Shown one piece after another: positions 1 to 7,196 of a stretch of 37,365 nt of DNA. Location: positions 1-37,365 of the IMG/VR virus record IMGVR_UViG_3300050138_000058, one strand, 5' to 3'. This stretch comes from a virus. The notes under the pieces are model-generated. The model had not been told where the DNA came from, searched no databases, and saw only the letters and a list, made by a program, of their open reading frames with translations. Numbering within the stretch: position 1 is the stretch's first letter; each line of letters begins with the position of its first letter. The translations under genes were made by a program, and so were the position numbers.

Positions 1-2
1 GG

Positions 3-806
3 GCACCGTGGCCGTGGCAGAGCTTAACAAAAGCGACTTTTGGGCGAAGACCTGGGGAGATTTACACGCTGGGCGCGGGGACGGGTATTGGGAAGACTTC
101 GACATGGCTGCAAGTTGGTTCCGAAATCATACGTGCGGGGGAGAAGGTTGGGTTCATACTCTTCGAGAACTCCAACAAGGATGCTGGGTTACGTATTGCA
201 TCAGCCCTTGCTGGGACGCCCTTCTTCGTACCAGCTTCTTCGGAGAATCCCTGGACGGAAGCACAGTTGCAGACAGCACTCTCCACACTGGCGGGTAAAT
301 GCCTATTGTACGATACGGCCAATGCGGACTGGGAATCGTGTGAGTCGATAATCAGGTATTGGCACGGAGCAGAGGAAGTTAATCATATAGTGCTCGATCA
401 TCTGTCTGCCTTCAGTGCTGAAGAAGCCGATGATCGGAAGGCTCTGGACGCGATCATGTCCAAACTATCGAAGCTGGTCCAAGAGTTGCAGATCAACGTC
501 TTTCTTATTACGCATCTAAGACGCCCACTCGGAGATAGCCATGAAGAGGGCGGACGGGTGCGTTTAGACCAATTTCGGGGTAGTAATGCCATTGCCATGT
601 TTAGCAATTTCGCTTTTGGACTGGAGAGAAATCAACAGTCGGGAGATAAGGCGGAACAGTTGAGACTGACATGGCGTGTGTTGAAAGACCGGAATACCGG
701 GAGATCAACGGGAGATACGTTTCATATGCGGTATGATCCAAATACCGCCCGTCTTGTAGAAGACGGGGGAACAGGATTTACTCCGGTAGTCAAGGAGAAT
801 TTCTAA
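3..806 (+). CDS. Replicative DNA helicase, T7 gp4/DnaB-like, 5'-truncated
   Basis: C-terminal 267 residues of a hexameric RecA-fold helicase that unwinds DNA at the phage fork; the gene runs in from outside the window, so any primase domain cannot be judged. Read from base 3 the frame is open and begins with PWPWQSLTKATFGRRPGEIY, followed by a Walker A loop GAGTGIGKT at about residues 24-32. Further on are a Walker B strand (HIVLDHLSAF), the sensor-like segment FLITHLRRP, and HEEGGR...RGSNAIAMFSN...LERNQQ, which closely follows the T7 gp4 pattern around its arginine finger. The stop overlaps the ATG of the HNH gene by one base (TAATG). The ATG at 267 is internal and is not the start. The family is clear from the motifs. 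Confidence 0.93.
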   Translation, partial: APWPWQSLTKATFGRRPGEIYTLGAGTGIGKTSTWLQVGSEIIRAGEKVGFILFENSNKDAGLRIASALAGTPFFVPASSENPWTEAQLQTALSTLAGKCLLYDTANADWESCESIIRYWHGAEEVNHIVLDHLSAFSAEEADDRKALDAIMSKLSKLVQELQINVFLITHLRRPLGDSHEEGGRVRLDQFRGSNAIAMFSNFAFGLERNQQSGDKAEQLRLTWRVLKDRNTGRSTGDTFHMRYDPNTARLVEDGGTGFTPVVKENF

Positions 807-1096
807 TGAAGTGGTATGTGAAGGTAGATCATGGTAAAAGGGGAACGGCCTATGCTCATCGAGAGATATGGGCGGCTGTTCATGGCCCCATTCCGCCAGG
901 AATGATTATTCATCATGCAGATGACAACCGGCGTAACAACGCCATTGATAACCTAATCTGTGTAACGAAATTAGAGCATCAACGTCTACATTTGGGTTGC
1001 GCTCATGGTCAGCAATTCCGCAATGATTGGGGAAAGTGCCGGATGTGTCAAAATGCCGCAGCGGCCCGATACCGCGCACGTCAGCGGTCACTATGA
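806..1096 (+). CDS. HNH endonuclease (free-standing, homing type)
   Basis: A 96-residue HNH nuclease of the kind phages carry as mobile genes, cutting DNA with a beta-beta-alpha-metal site. The core is HREIWAAVHGPIPPGMIIHH (His36-His37), then DNRRNNAIDNL (Asn in the middle) and a closing His58 in KLEHQRLH. The tail holds C65, C78 and C81 (CAHG...CRMC), which could bind a structural zinc. It sits between helicase and DNA polymerase, overlapping the former by TAATG and the latter by ATGA, so it is co-translated with them. In other phages such genes are selfish elements near replication genes. Whether it is active or has been recruited cannot be told from sequence. Confidence 0.9.
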   Translation: MKWYVKVDHGKRGTAYAHREIWAAVHGPIPPGMIIHHADDNRRNNAIDNLICVTKLEHQRLHLGCAHGQQFRNDWGKCRMCQNAAAARYRARQRSL

Positions 1097-3009
1097 AACG
1101 CATATACTTTGACTTAGAGACTGACGGACTTCTTGCGGATGTAACCAAAATCCATGTCATGGTCATTCGCGATCTTGATGATGAAACAAGTGTTTGCCAG
1201 TATTTTGACGCGCAAAAAATTGTGGCACTTTCCATTTTGGAAAATGCTGAAGAAGCGTGGTGCCATAATGGACTAGCATATGACGTGCCGGTATTGCGAA
1301 AGGTGTGGGGCTGGACGGGCCAAGCCAAGGTGTTCGACTCGATGCTCGCCAGCCAGCTTGCCTTTCCTGACCTCATCAAGCGGGACTATGCAACACACGT
1401 CCCCTCGGGCGCCATGCAGAAGAGTATGGCGGGTTCACATTCAATCGAAGCCTGGGGCATAAGGCTCGGGGAGATTAAAGTCGGTGCGGACATTGAAGAT
1501 TTCAGCGTACTTAGTCCCGATCTACTTGCTCGCTGTATTGCTGACACTTCTATTGGCGTTGATGTGGTGCGCCAGTGTAGTGAACGATTGCCTGCAATGG
1601 CTTGGAACATTGAGTGCGCGCTTGCTCCTTACCTTGTACAGCAAGAGGCAAACGGCATTGCTTTCGATGTTGAGAAGGCCCAAGCATTAACAGCCAAGCT
1701 CAGAGGCAAGCAGCTTGCATTGCGTGAAGACCTAGCAATATGGGGTGGATCATGGGTGGCAGAGAGCGGGAAGCCGTGGATACCGAAGCGCGACAATGTG
1801 AAGCTTGGCTATCTGAAGGGGGTGCCTGTCCAGAAGATGAAGACAGTGAGTTTCAACCCCAACTCACGACCGCAGATCGTGAAGCGATTGAAAGAAGTGT
1901 ATGGATGGGAGCCAGAGGTATTCACGGACGCGAACAACCCGAAGCTGGACGAAGCAGTCCTGCTCCCTCTGGGGGCGGCGACGCTACAGGATGGCACGCC
2001 CCGATATCCGATAGTGCAGCAGATGATAGAGCACTTCGAGGTAGGGAAGCACCTGGGGTTTCTGAGCGACGGGAAAACATCATGGCTGAAATTAGCGCAC
2101 ACGCCCGATATCACTGGCAAAGATATCTCGACTGGCTTATGTGTGATCTCTATTCATCACCATGTCAATCAGTTGGGGACAGCATACGCACGGGCGAGCC
2201 ACAGCCATCCGAACCTGTCCCAAGTCCCAGTGTTGAAGGACAAGACGACAGGGCAGGACTTACCTCCGACTCAACAGGTGTTCCGTGAACTCTTCTACGT
2301 GCCCGAACGCATATCCGACGTGGCATGGTCATTCTGTGGTGTTGATATGTCTGGGATCGAGTTGCGAATGCTTGCCCACTTTGCCTACCCGTACGACGGT
2401 GGAGAGTATGCTACCATTGTTCTCGACGGAGACCCCCATGCAGCAAACGCCGAAGCCTGGGGAGTCAGTAGAACCATCGCCAAAACTGGCATCTATGCGT
2501 GGCTCTACGGCGCAGGCGATAAGAAACTGGGTAGGACTCTCCACCCCTATCTTATCACAGAACGTGACCAAATGGCAGCAGGACGCAAAGGCCGTGCTAC
2601 AATCGCTGAACGATTCATTGGACTCGGTAGACTCGTTGAGCGAGTCCGAGACAAAGCAAGTGCTCAAGGATACCTTACGGGCCTTGATGGTAGAACTATC
2701 CCAATTCGCGCTGACTACTCGGCCCTCAACAACGTCCTCCAAACCGGAGCCGCCGTCGCAGCCAAGGTCTGGATTAACAATGTTAATAGATCCCTCTTGG
2801 AATGGTTAGGTCCACAGGGATGGAACGGTAAGTGGGCTGCACAGCTATGGGTCCACGACGAACTACAGATTGCATGTGGCACGGGTATTGCAGAGTATGT
2901 CAAGGACGTAATGATCCAAGGCATAGAGGATGCCGGTCGCATGTTGAACCTTAGCGTGCCCCTCGCAGGGGCAGGGAGAATTGGGAGAACATGGGCCGAC
3001 ACACACTAG
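1093..3009 (+). CDS. DNA polymerase, family A, T7 gp5-like
   Basis: Replicative polymerase of 638 residues with an N-terminal 3'-5' exonuclease and a C-terminal polymerase. Exo I is FDLETD (D7, E9) and Exo II is HNGLAYD (58-64). The third exonuclease aspartate is probably D151 in RCIADTSIG. Polymerase motifs: SHSHPNLSQVP before motif A; motif A CGVDMSGIELRMLAHF (D418); motif B RTIAKTGIYAWLYGAGDKKLG (R460, K464, Y468); motif C HDE (588-590). All match T7 gp5 closely; T7 gp5 is slightly longer (704). The start at 1093 is chosen because ATGA overlaps the HNH stop and the protein then opens with the exonuclease strand. An upstream in-frame ATG at 1027 would add 22 unrelated residues inside the HNH gene. 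Confidence 0.96.
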   Translation: MKRIYFDLETDGLLADVTKIHVMVIRDLDDETSVCQYFDAQKIVALSILENAEEAWCHNGLAYDVPVLRKVWGWTGQAKVFDSMLASQLAFPDLIKRDYATHVPSGAMQKSMAGSHSIEAWGIRLGEIKVGADIEDFSVLSPDLLARCIADTSIGVDVVRQCSERLPAMAWNIECALAPYLVQQEANGIAFDVEKAQALTAKLRGKQLALREDLAIWGGSWVAESGKPWIPKRDNVKLGYLKGVPVQKMKTVSFNPNSRPQIVKRLKEVYGWEPEVFTDANNPKLDEAVLLPLGAATLQDGTPRYPIVQQMIEHFEVGKHLGFLSDGKTSWLKLAHTPDITGKDISTGLCVISIHHHVNQLGTAYARASHSHPNLSQVPVLKDKTTGQDLPPTQQVFRELFYVPERISDVAWSFCGVDMSGIELRMLAHFAYPYDGGEYATIVLDGDPHAANAEAWGVSRTIAKTGIYAWLYGAGDKKLGRTLHPYLITERDQMAAGRKGRATIAERFIGLGRLVERVRDKASAQGYLTGLDGRTIPIRADYSALNNVLQTGAAVAAKVWINNVNRSLLEWLGPQGWNGKWAAQLWVHDELQIACGTGIAEYVKDVMIQGIEDAGRMLNLSVPLAGAGRIGRTWADTH

Positions 3010-4076
3010 ATAGTGGGAACCTAGAACATATAGATGGGATGCGAAGGGATGGTGGGACATGGCAGAATGTTGCAGACTACTATGGCTATGGGTCTGAGAC
3101 CGCAGCCCGCCGTGCATATAAGCACGCGTGCATCGTGAGGGATAGGGGTAGGACGTTTGACGTACTGTGGAAGCCAGAGGATGCCATCGAGAAGCCAGCC
3201 ATTCCCCAGGTTACAAACTATGATCGGATGCTAGAGGATCTTGCTACGCATGGGGCCAAGCCCGCCTTCATTCCACCCCTAACTCGTGACCAACGGCCAC
3301 CCATCAGTAACACGGGTGACCTTGAGCGCATCCTCTTTGTGCCCGATGCCCACATCCCCTATGAGAATCAGCAGTCGTGGGAGTTGATGATGGCTGCGGC
3401 CAAGAACTTTGACCCCACGATCATCGTCATCATCGGAGACTTTGGAGACTTCAAGGCGGTGTCCCAATACCTGAAGCACCCAACCGATAAGACGAAGCTC
3501 AAGTGGGAAGTGGAACAGTGCAACAAGCGGCTGGATGAACTCGACGCTCTCGGTGCTAAGACTAAAATCTTCCTCGCAGGTAACCATGAAGATAGACTTG
3601 AACGATACCTCCAAGAGCGTGCTCCAGAGTTGTTCGACTTCATCTCCGTGCCCGCGCTGTACAAGCTGGGCGAAAGGGGATGGGAATATGTTGCTTATCG
3701 TGAACACACGACACTGGGCTCCCTCTACCTTACACACGATGTTGGCACTACAGGCATCGGCTGTGCCCGAAAAGCCCTTGACACTTTCATGCACTCCGTC
3801 GTTACTGGGCACTCCCATCGACTTCAATACGTTGTTGAAGGGGATGCTACTGGAGACTGCCGAGTCTCTGCCCTGTTCGGATGGATAGGTGACATCGAGC
3901 AAGTTGATTACCTCAGTCGTGCAAGAGCCGCAAGGGACTGGGCACAAGGGTTTGGCATAGGCTATTTCAACTTCGCCAATGGCGTAGTGCATCTGGTACC
4001 CGTGCCCATTGTCCAAGGGACATGCGTCGTGGAAGGCCACCTTTATGAAGTGGGGAAGAAATGCGAGACTTGGTGA
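2991..4076 (+). CDS. Calcineurin-like metallophosphoesterase
   Basis: A 361-residue two-metal phosphoesterase. All family motifs are present: D-x-H at PDAHIP (D119, H121), GD at IIGDFGDF (D150), GNHED (197-201), a later metal His in LTHD (H249) and GHSH (273-276). About 100 residues precede the catalytic domain and look like a DNA-binding-type helical segment (MRRDGGTWQNVADYYGYGSETAARRA, a possible helix-turn-helix). Similar enzymes sit in the replication block of several T7-like phages, where a DNA end- or nucleotide-processing role is assumed but the substrate is generally unknown. The ATG lies 19 bases inside the polymerase gene behind a GGGAG ribosome site, so the two are coupled. Confidence 0.9.
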   Translation: MGRHTLDSGNLEHIDGMRRDGGTWQNVADYYGYGSETAARRAYKHACIVRDRGRTFDVLWKPEDAIEKPAIPQVTNYDRMLEDLATHGAKPAFIPPLTRDQRPPISNTGDLERILFVPDAHIPYENQQSWELMMAAAKNFDPTIIVIIGDFGDFKAVSQYLKHPTDKTKLKWEVEQCNKRLDELDALGAKTKIFLAGNHEDRLERYLQERAPELFDFISVPALYKLGERGWEYVAYREHTTLGSLYLTHDVGTTGIGCARKALDTFMHSVVTGHSHRLQYVVEGDATGDCRVSALFGWIGDIEQVDYLSRARAARDWAQGFGIGYFNFANGVVHLVPVPIVQGTCVVEGHLYEVGKKCETW

Positions 4077-4411
4077 TGATAAAGTGGTTGGAGTTTCAGT
4101 TATGGTTCAAGCGTGAACTCAAGCATGGGGAACTCATGCCCCGTGGCTATGGGTGGGCCGGGTATGATGAGAGGACTGAGCACATCTTTGTCATGCCCAT
4201 GCCGATCAACATGGTGTACTCGGGCTGGATGTGGTTCTACTATGAGATGGTGTCGGGATTCCAGTCCCGCGCTCAGTCGTACACGTACAAGACCGGCTTG
4301 CAGCTTGGACAATTCAGTGGCTACAAGCAGGGGTACATGGCTGGCTACACGGACTGCCGCAACAAGGTGCCAAACAAACTCCTAGCCCTACCAACCGATG
4401 CCAAACCGTAA
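4061..4411 (+). CDS. Hypothetical protein, aromatic-rich
   Basis: A 116-residue protein of unrecognised family, strikingly rich in Trp and Tyr (WLEFQLWF near the start, SGWMWFYYEMVSGFQSR in the middle). The C-terminal part GLQLGQFSGYKQGYMAGYTDCRNK looks amphipathic. It overlaps the phosphoesterase by 16 bases and the exonuclease by 14. Two starts are possible: ATG 4061 behind GGGGAAGAA, or ATG 4076 in a TGATG junction like other couplings in this genome, which would remove five residues. Its place inside the replication cassette suggests a DNA-metabolism accessory, but no function can be assigned. Confidence 0.75.
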   Translation: MRDLVMIKWLEFQLWFKRELKHGELMPRGYGWAGYDERTEHIFVMPMPINMVYSGWMWFYYEMVSGFQSRAQSYTYKTGLQLGQFSGYKQGYMAGYTDCRNKVPNKLLALPTDAKP

Positions 4412-5174
4412 ACTGCTGATAGATGGTGACGCCCTGGTATGGAAGCACGGTGAGGCCAATCAAGAAGAGTCGTGGTGGCCGGGCAGCAATGACACACGCA
4501 CGGCAACCTGTAACGTGGAACATGCAACCTCAGACATTGTGGCTGCGGTCCATGCGCTTAGGGATCTTGCTCATGCAGATAGTGTGTACATTGCTATGGC
4601 ACCCTGGCACAAGGAGAACTTCAGGAACAAACTCTGGCCTGCATATAAGATGCATCGCCGCAGGCTGGACAGCCCCATTGGCATGGGCGTCATTCGTGTC
4701 ATGCTTGCGGAGCAGATGGCGCATGATGTGGTGTTTGCGCCCAAAGAGTTAGAGGCTGATGATCTGCTTGGCGTGGAGATGACACGGCCCTGGGCGACAG
4801 AAAATCAGGAGGTAGTGATGTGGTCTCCTGACAAAGACATGAAGCAGATACCCGGAATGCACTTGCTCACTGGGCCTGGGGATGATGACACGCGAATCAT
4901 AACGATCAGTACCGATGAGGCTGACTACTGGCACCTGTATCAGACTCTAGTGGGTGATAGCTCGGACGGCTACCCTGGTTGCCCGAAGGTTGGGCCAGTT
5001 ACGGCACAGAAGATCTTGTCCGATCAGCTTGATGTACATGACAACTGGTTGAACGTGGTTGAGGCTTTTGAGGATGCCAAGCTCACTGAAGAGGATGCCC
5101 TGATCCAGGCCCGTGTGGCACGAATACTGCGGTATGGAGAGATCCCTGGAGAATGGAGCCCAAGTGGATGCTGA
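4398..5174 (+). CDS. 5'-3' exonuclease / flap endonuclease, T7 gp6-like
   Basis: A 258-residue FEN/PIN-type 5' nuclease that in T7-like phages removes RNA primers and degrades host DNA into nucleotides for phage synthesis. Metal-binding acidic clusters are visible: LIDGDAL (D9, D11), KELEADDLLG (E119-D122), SPDKDMKQIPG (D145, D147) and LVGDSSDGYPG (D188, D191), the last followed by the helix-hairpin-helix-like CPKVGPVTAQKIL that grips DNA. The arch motif ENFRNKLWPAYKMHRR (74-88) matches the family. Start overlaps the upstream gene; stop lies inside the next. Assignment is firm at family level. Confidence 0.93.
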   Translation: MPNRKLLIDGDALVWKHGEANQEESWWPGSNDTRTATCNVEHATSDIVAAVHALRDLAHADSVYIAMAPWHKENFRNKLWPAYKMHRRRLDSPIGMGVIRVMLAEQMAHDVVFAPKELEADDLLGVEMTRPWATENQEVVMWSPDKDMKQIPGMHLLTGPGDDDTRIITISTDEADYWHLYQTLVGDSSDGYPGCPKVGPVTAQKILSDQLDVHDNWLNVVEAFEDAKLTEEDALIQARVARILRYGEIPGEWSPSGC

Positions 5175-5544
5175 CTGCGGAGGATCATATAGTAGTGCGG
5201 ACTTCATGGGTGCCGTAGATGGGGGTGGCATCAAGGCTGTCATGTTCAGCCCCAAGCCCCCTATCGAACTCATCCCTTCACAATTTATCTTTGGGCTTGC
5301 GGGCATTCTACTCCACGGCAAGGTGAAGTATGCGGCCAACAACTGGATGCGTGGGATGAGCTGGAGCACGGTGTACGGTGGGGTGCAGCGTCACCTGAAC
5401 GCATGGTACTTGGGTGAGGACACGGACCCAGATAGCAAACTGTCCCATCTCTTTCATGCAGCCTGTGGCATAATGTTCCTGACTTTTTACGCGAGTCGAA
5501 CAGACTATAAGAAGTTCGATGATCGAACATACAAGGAGAGCTAA
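5164..5544 (+). CDS. dATP/dGTP diphosphohydrolase N-terminal-domain protein (MazG/MazZ-like)
   Basis: About 126 residues matching the phage dATP/dGTP diphosphohydrolase N-terminal domain: PPIELIPSQFIFGLAGILLHG, KVKYAANNWMRGMSWSTVYG, QRHLNAWYLGEDTDPDSKLSH and LFHAACGIMFL. The H-x-x-A-W-x-x-G-E and D-x-x-S-x-x-x-H-x-x-H pattern is typical. Such all-alpha enzymes hydrolyse dNTPs to dNMP and pyrophosphate and adjust the pool during phage replication. I favour GTG 5164 because GGAG lies five bases upstream; GTG 5113 and ATG 5134 in the same frame would add residues inside the exonuclease gene and lack a ribosome site. MazZ of 2-aminoadenine phages belongs to the same broad group, but no PurZ is seen here. 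Confidence 0.8.
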   Translation: MDADCGGSYSSADFMGAVDGGGIKAVMFSPKPPIELIPSQFIFGLAGILLHGKVKYAANNWMRGMSWSTVYGGVQRHLNAWYLGEDTDPDSKLSHLFHAACGIMFLTFYASRTDYKKFDDRTYKES

Positions 5545-5864
5545 TGCGCGTTTATGTGGCGGGACCCATGCGTGGCATCCCACTCTTCAACTTCCCAGCC
5601 TTTGACCATGCGGCCAAGGCGCTTCGGGACCAGGGACATGAAGTCTTTAGCCCTGCGGAACGGGACCGAGAGGATGGGTTTGATGAGACCATCGTGCGAG
5701 AAGTCACCAACGCGGAGTACCGTGCATTTCTGAAGAAGGATCTCCCAATAGTTCTTGACTGTGAGGCCATGTATATGTTACGTGGCTGGTCACAGTCTAC
5801 GGGTGCGAGTCTGGAGAGACATACAGGCAGGGCCGTGGGCAATTCCCTGTGGTATCAACCATGA
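5544..5864 (+). CDS. DUF4406 protein (nucleoside 2-deoxyribosyltransferase-like fold)
   Basis: A 106-residue protein beginning MRVYVAGPMRGIPLFNFPAF, the hallmark of the DUF4406 family, followed by AAKALRDQGHEVFSPAERDRE and later IVLDCEAMYMLRGWSQSTGASLE. The family is thought to share the nucleoside 2-deoxyribosyltransferase fold: the GPM-x-G loop would hold the nucleobase or sugar, and the S/T-x-G-A-S-x-E region carries the acidic residue used in that enzyme class. No activity is proven for the family. Coupling by TAATG to the dNTP hydrolase suggests both tune nucleotide pools. Confidence 0.85.
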   Translation: MRVYVAGPMRGIPLFNFPAFDHAAKALRDQGHEVFSPAERDREDGFDETIVREVTNAEYRAFLKKDLPIVLDCEAMYMLRGWSQSTGASLERHTGRAVGNSLWYQP

Positions 5865-6091
5865 GCCGCCGCCCGCTTCCCCCGCCCGTCTGGAGCAGTC
5901 CACCCTTCCTGCTCGGCATACTGATTGGCATAGCCTTCTGTTGGATTCTCTTTATGTTTACCATCGTCCTCAACCACTCACCCACTGCCCCCCACCCCAT
6001 ACAATCGGACACAATGCCCGATACCTTGGGACTTCCACCCGCCCCACCTGGGTACCATTGGGTGCCCGTACCGCCGCCCACCCGCATCTAG
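5861..6091 (+). CDS. Small single-pass membrane protein, proline-rich
   Basis: A 76-residue protein starting at ATG 5861 in an ATGA overlap with the previous stop; a GTG at 5849 would add four residues. Residues about 14-40 form one strong hydrophobic helix (FLLGILIGIAFCWILFMF) preceded by SRR, which favours the N terminus inside. The rest is Pro-rich (PPAPPGYHWVPVPPPTRI) and would be periplasmic. No family recognised. It ends the DNA-metabolism cassette. A lysis-accessory role is possible but unsupported. Confidence 0.72.
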   Translation: MSRRPLPPPVWSSPPFLLGILIGIAFCWILFMFTIVLNHSPTAPHPIQSDTMPDTLGLPPAPPGYHWVPVPPPTRI

Positions 6092-6134
6092 GTGTATAGA
6101 AATAATACACCATACTATCCCCAAGGATACCAAT
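6091..6134 (+). promoter_or_regulatory. Candidate phage RNA polymerase promoter with overlapping dyad
   Basis: Between the replication and virion genes lies TAATACACCATACTATCCCC (6103-6122). Laid on the T7 promoter from -17, it keeps TAATAC and the ACTAT of the melting region, 12 of 17 positions in all, but has CCCC where T7 has GGG. A perfect 7-bp dyad, GGTGTAT (6091-6097) and ATACACC (6105-6111), overlaps its upstream half and could form a hairpin or an operator. The position, at the middle-to-late switch, is where T7-like phages place such promoters. No polymerase gene or second strong copy was found in the window, so this is tentative. Confidence 0.35.
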
Positions 6135-6338
6135 ATGTTAGACCCATTTGAGCGCCAGCCCTTGCTGGCCCCGATGATTGACGATGACTTCATTGCTTAT
6201 TGCGCGCGGAAGTTTCCTAACCGCTTGCCCGATCAGTACGTAGATGACTTCCAACTGGGCAAACTGCTTGGGGTGCAGGAGGTTATCCGGCACTTCGTCG
6301 GACTCAAGCTGCAACAGGATCGCGGTACCACCCACTAA
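6135..6338 (+). CDS. Hypothetical protein, 67 aa
   Basis: A small acidic protein (MLDPFERQPLLAPMIDDDFIAY...) ending in a helix-prone stretch with QEVIRHFVGLKLQQ. It follows the candidate promoter, with a CAAGGA ribosome site shortly before the ATG. It precedes the head genes. No recognised family and no membrane segment. Confidence 0.65.
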   Translation: MLDPFERQPLLAPMIDDDFIAYCARKFPNRLPDQYVDDFQLGKLLGVQEVIRHFVGLKLQQDRGTTH

Positions 6339-6359
6339 CCCCTTGGAGGACAACGACTT

Positions 6360-6530
6360 ATGTGTGGCCCTTTCAATGCACCGAAGCCGCCTGTCCTCCC
6401 CCCAGTCCCCGCCACCCCTCCCCCTGCGGCTGTGTTCGGTCAGCCCCTAACTCTTTCTGGTGCAACAGGTTATGCTCCTGGCACAGCGGCTCACGCGACT
6501 TCGGCGGGGAACCTCTATGTTGGCCGCTAA
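6360..6530 (+). CDS. Small proline-rich protein with MCGP start (possible gp7.3/gp6.7-type virion protein)
   Basis: A 56-residue gene with an excellent ribosome site (GGAGGA at 6345-6350, nine bases before the ATG). The protein starts MCGPFNAPKPPVLPPVPATP, then SGATGYAPGTAAHATSAGNL. Many T7-like phages have, just upstream of the connector, a short protein beginning MC followed by Pro-rich sequence and implicated in tail assembly; this fits by position and character only. The gp14-like protein at 20127 also begins with an M/V-C-G-P sequence. The stop lies 14 bases past the ATG of the next gene. Confidence 0.7.
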   Translation: MCGPFNAPKPPVLPPVPATPPPAAVFGQPLTLSGATGYAPGTAAHATSAGNLYVGR

Positions 6531-7107
6531 GTTGCCCTGGCAGCGCACTCGGCACCGCAGCTTCAATGAAAGTTCCGAAGACATCCTGTTCGACATCCGT
6601 AAAGACGTGGAACAGATCCTCCACGACCTTGAACCACCCTCAAATGTGAGGCTCACCATCACCATAGGAGACGCAATGACCCCCACTTCTTCCTTCACCA
6701 TTCCGGCCCCTGGCTCTGCCACCTTTGAGCTTCGCTACCTGAATCCCGATGGTAGCATGGGCGTTGCGCCTGCTGGTGCAGTTACGCCTAGCCTGTCGAA
6801 CAGTTCGGTCGGGGGCTTCTCGTCTGCCTCTATTGCTCCGTCTGTTGACCCCACGAACGTCGGCGGGTACACCCTTACTGTCGCGGATGCGGTCCCGGCT
6901 GTTGCTGGTACGGATATGTATGTCGTGACCGATGGTATCAGTTCGCCCAGTATCAACATCATCGTGACCGTTGCGGTGGTTGCTCCGGTGGCTGTCCTGA
7001 CCATCACGGGCGGAACGTTGGTTGCTCCTGCCACGCCGGTTGCGAGCGCGTCGGCTGTGAAGGTTGCGACGGCTCTGTCGGCCAAGCCGTTTACGACCAT
7101 TCGCTAA
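6517..7107 (+). CDS. Probable virion-associated protein with Ig-like beta region
   Basis: A 196-residue protein from ATG 6517, which has GGGGA six bases upstream inside the previous gene. The first 50 residues are charged and helical (SSEDILFDIRKDVEQILHDL). From about residue 54 the sequence turns into small, polar, beta-rich repeats (SFTIPAPGSATFELRYLNPDGSMG; SVDPTNVGGYTLTVADAVP), resembling phage Ig-like or BIG2-type decoration domains. A second in-frame ATG at 6676 has its own GGAG (6667-6670) and would release the beta-rich part alone, so two products are possible. It precedes the connector. The function is inferred as structural only. Confidence 0.7.
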   Translation: MLAAKLPWQRTRHRSFNESSEDILFDIRKDVEQILHDLEPPSNVRLTITIGDAMTPTSSFTIPAPGSATFELRYLNPDGSMGVAPAGAVTPSLSNSSVGGFSSASIAPSVDPTNVGGYTLTVADAVPAVAGTDMYVVTDGISSPSINIIVTVAVVAPVAVLTITGGTLVAPATPVASASAVKVATALSAKPFTTIR

Positions 7108-7196
7108 AAGATTTGCTGGGATTCATAACCCTGGCAACCAGTTACGGGGCTCTGGACAAAATGCCCCTTCCCCCATCTTAGGAGCCCATACCCCCT

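Noticed and set aside
1027-1092. Upstream ATG as the polymerase start
   Set aside because: It would add 22 residues unlike the family, read within the HNH gene; the ATGA overlap at 1093 is the better start.
1740-2288. Long second open frame within the DNA polymerase gene
   Set aside because: It is fully covered by polymerase coding sequence with strong family motifs, shows no family pattern of its own and has no ribosome site.
3279-4040. 253-residue antisense open frame under the metallophosphoesterase
   Set aside because: Shadow of a gene with intact catalytic motifs; no start signal and no antisense gene elsewhere.
5164-5864. 2-aminoadenine (Z-genome) phage
   Set aside because: A MazZ-like hydrolase domain alone is common; no PurZ, DatZ or DpoZ-type polymerase is seen, and the polymerase is T7 type.
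6362-6649. 95-residue open frame overlapping the MCGP and Ig-like genes
   Set aside because: Ser/Cys/Pro-rich out-of-frame product without a ribosome site; two better-supported genes cover the same bases.
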